From assembly GCA_002737595.1 (NCBI GenBank), contig NSHZ01000015.1, positions 1 through 25,021 on the forward strand: DNA of 25,021 nucleotides, in the 5' to 3' direction. Origin of the DNA: Actinomycetota bacterium (lineage in GTDB: Bacteria; Actinomycetota; Actinomycetes; Nanopelagicales; Nanopelagicaceae). This document shows positions 17,799-25,021 of this stretch, in pieces. The notes beneath the pieces were generated by a model. The model did no database searches and had not been told where the DNA came from. It was given only the letters and a program-made list of their open reading frames with translations. Within the stretch, counting starts at the first letter, position 1; each line of letters begins with the position of its first letter. Made by a program: the position numbers and the translations under genes.

Positions 17799-17820
17799 CA
17801 CTCTACCTCCGGGTAGAGTG
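17799..17820. promoter_or_regulatory. 9-bp hairpin with a UNCG-type tetraloop between divergent genes
   Basis: CACTCTACC and GGTAGAGTG pair perfectly around TCCG on the plus strand, a C(UCCG)G loop of the very stable UNCG class. It fills nearly the whole 32-base gap between GTG 17793 (minus) and GTG 17826 (plus). It contains the minus-strand gene's GGAGG. As DNA it could be an operator shared by both genes; as RNA it could control translation of either. Which of these holds is not shown by the sequence. Confidence 0.6.
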
Positions 17821-17825
17821 GTCCG

Positions 17826-17873
17826 GTGAATACAGGAGTGCATACAGGGGTGAATACAGGAGTGAATAACGCA
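17826..17873 (+). repeat. Four 12-base tandem repeats at the start of the ABC ATPase gene
   Basis: Units begin at 17826, 17838, 17850 and 17862: two identical GTGAATACAGGA units, one GTGCATACAGGG, and a diverged GTGAATAACGCA. Each unit starts with an in-frame GTG and most end with AGGA or AGGG. Four alternative start codons, each 12 bases apart, are therefore present. The unit is four codons (M/V-N/H-T-G), so copy-number changes keep frame. Confidence 0.85.
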
Positions 17874-18704
17874 GTCGAGATACGCGGTCTCATCAAAACT
17901 TATGGAGAGACTCACGCGGTGGCTGGCGTAGACCTCGATGTGCGAACCGGCGAAGTCTTTGCGTTGCTCGGTCCTAACGGAGCTGGGAAAACGACTACGA
18001 TCGAAATTCTCGAAGGGTACCGCGATCGTGACGGTGGCACCGTGTCAGTGCTCGGTGAAGATCCGTCTAAAGCGGGGCTCACATGGCGAAATAAGATTGG
18101 CATTGTGCTGCAAAGCAACAATGACGCGGCTGAGATTACTGTTGAAGAAATCCTTAACTTCTTTTCTGACTACTACGTAAATCCACGAAATGTAGATGAA
18201 GTCATCAACGCCGTGGGGCTAGAGGAGAAGCGTAAGTCACGGGGCCGCGAACTCTCCGGAGGTCAACGACGGCGACTCGATGTTGCTCTAGGAATCCTTG
18301 GTAATCCAGAACTACTTTTTCTCGACGAGCCTACTACCGGCTTCGATCCAGAAGCCCGACGCGCTTTTTGGGATTTAATCCGTGGATTGCGAGCTGATGG
18401 CACCACCATCTTGCTCACCACTCACTATTTGGATGAAGCAGAGGCACTCGCTGATCGAGTTGGCGTAATCAATCACGGTCGCATCATCGAAGTAGCTACA
18501 CCAGCCACTCTCGGTGGTCGAGATAGCGCAAAAGTAATAGTGCGGTGGAGTGAGAACGGAAGTGCTCAAGAAGAGCGCACCGACTCCCCCACTGAATTCT
18601 TACGTTCCTTGGGATCACGTTTCACTAGGGAGATCCCCGATCTCACCGTGAGTAGACCAACTCTTGAAGATATCTATATTTCAATGATCGAAGGCCAAGG
18701 ATGA
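17826..18704 (+). CDS. ABC exporter ATP-binding protein (DrrA type)
   Basis: 292 residues from the first GTG; residues 1-15 are the repeat, so the true start may be GTG 17862. One nucleotide-binding domain: Walker A GPNGAGKT (49-56), signature LSGGQ (143-147), Walker B LLFLDEP (D167, E168) and the H-loop TTHYLDEAEAL. The C-terminal ~80 residues form the usual regulatory tail of ABC-2 type exporters. It forms an operon with the permease, overlapping it by ATGA. Substrate (drug, lipid or polysaccharide) unknown. Confidence 0.92.
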   Translation: MNTGVHTGVNTGVNNAVEIRGLIKTYGETHAVAGVDLDVRTGEVFALLGPNGAGKTTTIEILEGYRDRDGGTVSVLGEDPSKAGLTWRNKIGIVLQSNNDAAEITVEEILNFFSDYYVNPRNVDEVINAVGLEEKRKSRGRELSGGQRRRLDVALGILGNPELLFLDEPTTGFDPEARRAFWDLIRGLRADGTTILLTTHYLDEAEALADRVGVINHGRIIEVATPATLGGRDSAKVIVRWSENGSAQEERTDSPTEFLRSLGSRFTREIPDLTVSRPTLEDIYISMIEGQG

Positions 18705-19486
18705 ACACTTTTAAGATTGGCGTCAGCCGAGGTAATCTAGAAATTCGCCAATTTCTTCGCCAACGAGAGTCAGTGGTATTCACTCTTCTTTTTCCAGTAT
18801 TACTTCTGCTCATCTTTGGCTCGGTCTTCAAAAACACCATTGCTCCTGGAGTCACTTTCTCCCAGTACTTCGTCGCTGGCATGATTGCTTCTGGTTTAAT
18901 AAACACCGGGTTCCAACAACTTGCCATCATGATTCCGTTAGAGCGCGACGATGGCACACTCAAACGTCTCCGCGGAACTCCGATGCCACCAACTTCTTAT
19001 TTCATCGGAAAGATTCTCTCCGTACTTGCCTGCATGATTGTACAAATCGTCTTACTGCTGCTTGTCGGCGCTCTGATGTTTGGCGTGCAACTACCCACCG
19101 ATCTGGGGCGTTGGGTCACCTTTACGTGGGTAACACTTCTCGGCATTACAGGTTCCACACTTCTCGGTATTGCTTTCTCAAGCGTTCCTCGCAGTGGGCG
19201 TGGAGCGAGTGCGATGGTCACCCCAATCGTGCTTGTTCTGCAATTCATCAGCGGCGTCTTCTTCATCTTCAATCAACTACCCAGCTGGATGCAAAATGTG
19301 GCCTCAATATTCCCGCTGAAGTGGCTCACTCAGGGAATGCGTTCAGTCTTCCTTCCAGAGAGCTTTGCTTCGCAGGAAGTAGCCAAGAGTTGGGAGCATG
19401 GTCGGGTGGCTCTGATGCTGACGATTTGGATAGTTATTGGGCTCGTGCTTGCGCTTAAGACATTCCGTTGGGAACGCTCTCGCTAG
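18701..19486 (+). CDS. ABC-2 type exporter permease
   Basis: 261 residues, six predicted membrane segments: VFTLLFPVLLLLIFGSVF, the FVAGMIASGLI region, ILSVLACMIVQIVLLLLVGAL, the TLLGITGSTLLGIAFS segment, IVLVLQFISGVFFIF, and MLTIWIVIGLVLAL. ERDDGTLKRLRGTPM between helices 2 and 3 is the conserved coupling loop of DrrB-like permeases. The start overlaps the ATPase stop by four bases, so the two subunits are translated together. Its stop overlaps the convergent dehydrogenase stop by four bases. Confidence 0.9.
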   Translation: MNTFKIGVSRGNLEIRQFLRQRESVVFTLLFPVLLLLIFGSVFKNTIAPGVTFSQYFVAGMIASGLINTGFQQLAIMIPLERDDGTLKRLRGTPMPPTSYFIGKILSVLACMIVQIVLLLLVGALMFGVQLPTDLGRWVTFTWVTLLGITGSTLLGIAFSSVPRSGRGASAMVTPIVLVLQFISGVFFIFNQLPSWMQNVASIFPLKWLTQGMRSVFLPESFASQEVAKSWEHGRVALMLTIWIVIGLVLALKTFRWERSR

Positions 19487-20343
19487 TAGGTGTGAAAACC
19501 AGATCCACTCTTTCGACCGAGTTTGCCCTGATTCACGAGCTCATTGATCAAGGTAGGAGGCAAGAAATGTTCTCCGGGCTCGATGCTCTCTCCCTCTCGC
19601 ACGATATTTAATGCTGCATTGCGGAGCACATCAATCCCAGTGAGATCTGCGGTGGCTAACGGTCCCATCGCATGTCCAAAACCAAGTTTGCACGCGAGGT
19701 CCACATCCTCTGCGGTGGCAATGCCCGCCTCCACCAATCGCGCCGCTTCTAGCACCAAAGTAAGAATGAGCCGAGTGGTCACAAAACCTGCGATATCTCG
19801 ATTCACCACGATGCACTCTTTACCAATAGATTCAGCAAATTCCCGGGCCACTTGCAAGGTGGCATCGCTTGTCTCTTTACCTCGCACCAGTTCACAAAGT
19901 TTCATCATTGGAACCGGAGAGAAAAAATGCGTTCCCACTACCCGCGATGGATCTTGCACAACGTTGGCAATCTGACTAATAGGAAGTGCACTGGTATTTG
20001 ATGCGAGAATTGCTCGAGTTGGCGTGAGATCATCGAGTCGCCGAAAGATTTCCTGCTTCACTTCTAGGTTCTCAAAGACCGCCTCGATCGCAATATCGCA
20101 CTCCTTCACTGCGTACGAGAGATCATCAGTAAAATCGATCCGTGCTCGCGCTTCCGCCGCCGCGGCACCTGTGAAGGTCCCTTTTTTGACAAAGCGGGCC
20201 AAACTCTCATCGAGCAGTGCTTGCCCTCGAACCAGATCAGCATTGTCATAGACCTTCACGTGCATTCCTGCGAGCGCACAGACCTGAGCTATTCCAGAAC
20301 CCATCAGGCCGGCCCCGATCACTGCCACCTTCGAGATCTTCAT
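19483..20343 (-). CDS. 3-hydroxybutyryl-CoA dehydrogenase
   Basis: 286-residue NAD(P)-dependent dehydrogenase of acyl-CoA metabolism (FadB2/Hbd type), oxidising or reducing 3-hydroxyacyl-CoA. The N-terminal Rossmann motif VAVIGAGLMGSGIAQ lies at residues 6-20. THFFSPVPMMKLCELVRG carries the catalytic histidine of the HxFxP motif, followed by the NRDIAGFVTTRL segment and the C-terminal domain (LGFGHAMGPLATADLTGID). ATG with AAGGAGG gives a strong start. With the thiolase it could run a C4 acyl-CoA cycle in either direction. NAD versus NADP preference is not deduced. Confidence 0.92.
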   Translation of the reverse strand: MKISKVAVIGAGLMGSGIAQVCALAGMHVKVYDNADLVRGQALLDESLARFVKKGTFTGAAAAEARARIDFTDDLSYAVKECDIAIEAVFENLEVKQEIFRRLDDLTPTRAILASNTSALPISQIANVVQDPSRVVGTHFFSPVPMMKLCELVRGKETSDATLQVAREFAESIGKECIVVNRDIAGFVTTRLILTLVLEAARLVEAGIATAEDVDLACKLGFGHAMGPLATADLTGIDVLRNAALNIVREGESIEPGEHFLPPTLINELVNQGKLGRKSGSGFHTY

Positions 20344-20393
20344 TGATCCTCCTTCAGGTAGCGAGCCTACTTTGTATAAGGCATCCTTGAGGA

Positions 20394-20717
20394 GTGCTAG
20401 GCGGAATCAACAACGGAGCTTTCATCTCATCCTTTGCTGGCTTCTTTGTGGTGCTTGTGCTGATCCTCTTACTCAAGTGGACGTTTTCGCGTGGGAAGTC
20501 TTTGATTGAGCGCCCCAAGAAAGTGGGAAGTGAGCAAGAGTATGGACTTCTTGTCCCCGTCTCGAAACCAGCGAGCCACATCGAAGGTGAAATGCTTCGA
20601 CTTAAATTATTAGACCATGGAATTAAGGCGTCTCTCAGTCACACCCTGGACGGTGCTCGACTCTTTGTTTTCCCGAAAGATCAAAAGCGGGCCGAAGAAA
20701 TTCTTACTAGCGATTAG
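20394..20717 (+). CDS. Small membrane-anchored DUF2007-like protein
   Basis: 107 residues: one N-terminal membrane helix (FAGFFVVLVLILLLKW), a basic linker, then a ~50-residue soluble domain (EMLRLKLLDHGIKASLSHTLDGARLFVFPKDQKRAEEIL) that resembles the DUF2007 'putative signal transducing' fold. The start GTG overlaps GGAG directly, so spacing is abnormal; a TATAAG about 14 bases upstream suggests a very short leader. Its stop overlaps the convergent PduO-type gene by 11 bases. Function unknown. Confidence 0.65.
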   Translation: MLGGINNGAFISSFAGFFVVLVLILLLKWTFSRGKSLIERPKKVGSEQEYGLLVPVSKPASHIEGEMLRLKLLDHGIKASLSHTLDGARLFVFPKDQKRAEEILTSD

Positions 20718-21279
20718 CTCCAGGAATCCAGAGCTCGTCACCCTTCTTAGTATTGGACGCGCGCGCAAGCACGAAAAGTAAATCCGAAAGTCGGTTGAGG
20801 TACTTCGCTGCTAGTGGGTTGACGCCACCACCAAATGCGTGAATTGCGGCCCACGTGCGACGCTCAGCGCGGCGCGCAACGGTGCGTGCCACGTGCAAGA
20901 GCGCCGCTTCATTACTGCCACCGGGCAAAATAAATGAACGCAATGGTTCAAGTGCAGCGTTGTAATGATCGATGGCCTTCTCGAGAGCATCTATTTGCGA
21001 CTCGATGACTCGCAGCGGCTCGTGCTTCGGTGCTTCGACAACCGGGGTGCAAAGATCAGCTCCCACATCGAAAAGATCGTTTTGAATACGGACCAAAAGC
21101 GAACGTATATCTTCCGGGAAGGTGCCAAAGGAGAGCACCACGCCGATTTGTGAATTCGCCTCATCAACGGTGGCATATGCCTCCAGCCGAGGGTCGTTCT
21201 TACTCGTGCGGCTCATATCCCCGAGGGAAGTGGTGCCGTCATCGCCAGTCTTTGTATAAATACGCGTCAAGTTGACCAT
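20707..21279 (-). CDS. Cob(I)alamin adenosyltransferase, PduO type
   Basis: 190 residues. It transfers adenosyl from ATP to cob(I)alamin, giving adenosylcobalamin for enzymes such as methylmalonyl-CoA mutase. N-terminal RIYTKTGDDGTTSLGD binds ATP, and SFILPGGSNEAALLHVARTVARRAERR is the PduO family signature with conserved arginines. NPLAAKYLNRLSDLLFVLAR closes the fold. It supplies the cofactor that MeaB protects and so belongs functionally with meaB and mce. Divergent from murA across 34 bases; the same pair is neighbouring in M. tuberculosis (Rv1314c). Confidence 0.94.
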   Translation of the reverse strand: MVNLTRIYTKTGDDGTTSLGDMSRTSKNDPRLEAYATVDEANSQIGVVLSFGTFPEDIRSLLVRIQNDLFDVGADLCTPVVEAPKHEPLRVIESQIDALEKAIDHYNAALEPLRSFILPGGSNEAALLHVARTVARRAERRTWAAIHAFGGGVNPLAAKYLNRLSDLLFVLARASNTKKGDELWIPGANR

Positions 21280-21313
21280 GAGAAGAGCCTAGCCCGACCT
21301 CTACGATGGTGTC
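21280..21313. promoter_or_regulatory. Divergent, probably leaderless promoters of the PduO-type gene and murA
   Basis: On the plus strand TACGAT (21302-21307) ends six bases before the murA GTG; on the minus strand TAGGCT (21291-21286) ends six bases before the PduO-type ATG. Both fit the actinobacterial TANNNT -10 element at the distance expected when transcription starts on the first base of the start codon. Neither gene has a convincing Shine-Dalgarno site, as expected of leaderless genes. No clear -35 is seen. Confidence 0.45.
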
Positions 21314-22579
21314 GTGCCGAAGAACCCCGATTCCCTCCCGTTGCGGGTCCAAGGCGGAGCCCGCCTTCAGGGCGAGGTCACCGTCTCCGGAGCTAAGAAC
21401 TCGGCCCTCAAGCTCATGGCGCTCTCCTTGCTGGCCACTGGCACTACAGAGATCACCAACGTCCCAGAGATCCTTGACGTCTCGATTATGGCCGAATTAC
21501 TCATCCGGCTCGGATGCCAGGTCACCATTTCTGGCGACTCCGTCTCCATCACTGTCCCCGAGCGCCCCGACCATCGAGCTGATTATGACCTCGTGCGCAA
21601 GATGCGCGCTTCTATTAATGTTTTGGGACCGTTAGTTGCTCGATGCGGTGAAGCCGAAGTAGCGCTACCCGGCGGAGATGCCATCGGCTCCCGAGGTCTC
21701 GACTTCCATGTCGCAGGTCTTGAACAACTCGGAGCCGAAATTGTGGTGGAGCACGGGTTCATCATTGCGCGTGCACCAGCAGGATTGAAGGGCGCCGATA
21801 TCTTCCTTGATTTTCCCAGCGTGGGCGCCACCGAAAATCTACTCACCGCGGCAGTGCTGGCACAAGGCACCACCCGTATCGATAACGCAGCACGTGAACC
21901 AGAGATCGTCGATATTGCGAACATGCTTATAGGCATGGGGGCAAAGATTGAAGGGGCAGGATCGCCCACCATCACCATTTACGGAGTAAGCGAATTACAC
22001 CCCACTCAACACCGCACCATCCCTGATCGAGTGGTTTCAGGAACATGGGCATTTGCGGCCGCCATGACACAAGGCGACATCTTTATCAGAAATGCGCGCG
22101 CTGAATATCTAGAAATTCCCCTTGAAAAATTGGTTGAAAGCGGTTGCATTGTGACCGCAACGCACGAAGGCATCCACGTAGTCAGCAAGGGTCGCCCAAA
22201 AGCAGTTGACGTATCGACACTACCCTTCCCTGGTTTTCCCACAGACTTACAGCCCATGATTATTGCACTCAATTCGATTGCAGATGGCCACGCAGTTGTT
22301 ACTGAGAACGTCTTTGAAGGACGATTTATGTTTGTTAACGAAATGATCCGCTTGGGTGCTGACATTAAAACTGATGGACATCATGCGAGTATCCGTGGAA
22401 AAGAAATACTCTCCGCAGCTCCAGTTACTGCAACGGACATTCGCGCGGGCGCTGCGCTAGTACTTGCCGGGCTGGTGAGCGACGGCGAAACTATCGTAGA
22501 AGATACCTTCCACATTGATCGTGGATATCCAGGATTTGCCGAGCAGTTGCGCTCTCTCGGCGCACACGTGCGCTACTAG
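21314..22579 (+). CDS. murA: UDP-N-acetylglucosamine 1-carboxyvinyltransferase
   Basis: 421 residues. First committed step of peptidoglycan synthesis: transfers enolpyruvate from PEP to UDP-GlcNAc in the cytosol. SGAKNSALK (with the conserved K-N) and RMxxSI-like [13 protein letters not shown] are family hallmarks. The active-site loop reads [19 protein letters not shown], with D122 where most bacteria have the cysteine attacked by fosfomycin. M. tuberculosis has the same Asp. [13 protein letters not shown] and FPTDLQPM are intact. Starts at GTG. Its stop overlaps the atpC stop by four bases. Confidence 0.96.
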   Translation: MPKNPDSLPLRVQGGARLQGEVTVSGAKNSALKLMALSLLATGTTEITNVPEILDVSIMAELLIRLGCQVTISGDSVSITVPERPDHRADYDLVRKMRASINVLGPLVARCGEAEVALPGGDAIGSRGLDFHVAGLEQLGAEIVVEHGFIIARAPAGLKGADIFLDFPSVGATENLLTAAVLAQGTTRIDNAAREPEIVDIANMLIGMGAKIEGAGSPTITIYGVSELHPTQHRTIPDRVVSGTWAFAAAMTQGDIFIRNARAEYLEIPLEKLVESGCIVTATHEGIHVVSKGRPKAVDVSTLPFPGFPTDLQPMIIALNSIADGHAVVTENVFEGRFMFVNEMIRLGADIKTDGHHASIRGKEILSAAPVTATDIRAGAALVLAGLVSDGETIVEDTFHIDRGYPGFAEQLRSLGAHVRY

Positions 22580-22944
22580 TTAACGGCAGCCGCAATGCGC
22601 GTTTGTGCGCGAGCTTCAGCAAGATCATCTGCTGCTTCACGTTGGGCACGAGCGAGAGCTTCTTTCGCGCGGTTTACATCGATCTCAGTTCCGAGCTCTG
22701 CAATTTCCGCAAGAATCGAAACACGATTGTCAGAAACCGAAAGAAATCCACCATGAACAGCGGCTTTCACGTCGCCATCATTCTCAGTACGAATGGTGAC
22801 CACGCCATTAACCAGCACGCCAAACGTTGGGGTGTGGTTTGCCATCACGCCGAGGTCGCCGTCGGTCGTGCGGGCAAGCACAATGCTTGCCACGCCTGAC
22901 CAGACGCGACGTTCTGCGGAAACAAGCTCTACCCGGATGCTCAT
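22576..22944 (-). CDS. atpC: ATP synthase F1 epsilon subunit
   Basis: 122 residues. Central-stalk subunit that couples rotation and can inhibit ATP hydrolysis. N-terminal beta-sandwich ([53 protein letters not shown]) followed by a helical C-terminus rich in Ala and Arg. It is the last gene of the leftward atp operon, two bases after atpD. Confidence 0.95.
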   Translation of the reverse strand: MSIRVELVSAERRVWSGVASIVLARTTDGDLGVMANHTPTFGVLVNGVVTIRTENDGDVKAAVHGGFLSVSDNRVSILAEIAELGTEIDVNRAKEALARAQREAADDLAEARAQTRIAAAVN

Positions 22945-22946
22945 GA

Positions 22947-25021
<2,075 letters not shown>

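Overview
The window looks like core chromosome of an actinobacterium (Actinomycetota) with a compact, mid-GC genome. The gene families and their order support this: a homodimeric AceE beside DUF3052 and an AhpE-like peroxiredoxin, an RNase HI-phosphatase fusion after a C4 zinc-ribbon protein, NucS, and a MurA with Asp at the active-site Cys position. From memory, these match two Mycobacterium tuberculosis neighbourhoods, about Rv2228c-Rv2241 on the left and about Rv1309-Rv1324 on the right. Short gaps, 4-base start/stop overlaps and overlapping convergent stops suggest a streamlined, possibly freshwater planktonic, lineage. The exact taxon cannot be read from this window.

Left part (1-8.4 kb): the 3' part of yaaA; an odd tRNA-like gene followed by a perfect hairpin that copies its T-arm; a zinc-ribbon/RNase HI pair; a PLP lyase resembling sphingosine-1-phosphate lyase; tRNA-Val(UAC); a peroxiredoxin with DUF3052; and aceE, divergent from DUF3052.

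Middle (8.4-17.3 kb): a tightly coupled leftward operon of thiolase, meaB and a thioredoxin-TPR protein, divergent from methylmalonyl-CoA epimerase. Next come an MFS exporter gene that appears broken (frameshift, no start codon), an AI-2E family membrane protein, an alpha/beta hydrolase, an aldehyde dehydrogenase and nucS.

Right part (17.3-25 kb): a small CPGC protein divergent from a two-gene ABC exporter, with a strong hairpin and 12-base tandem repeats at the junction. Then a 3-hydroxyacyl-CoA dehydrogenase, a small membrane protein, cobalamin adenosyltransferase divergent from murA, and the end of the ATP synthase operon (atpG partial, atpD, atpC).

Thiolase, hydroxyacyl-CoA dehydrogenase, epimerase, MeaB and the B12 adenosyltransferase together suggest acyl-CoA and propionate/methylmalonyl-CoA metabolism with a B12-dependent mutase encoded elsewhere. 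I see no CRISPR array, insertion sequence, prophage or obvious defence island. The most unusual items are the tRNA-like/hairpin locus, the ABC operon leader and the broken exporter gene.
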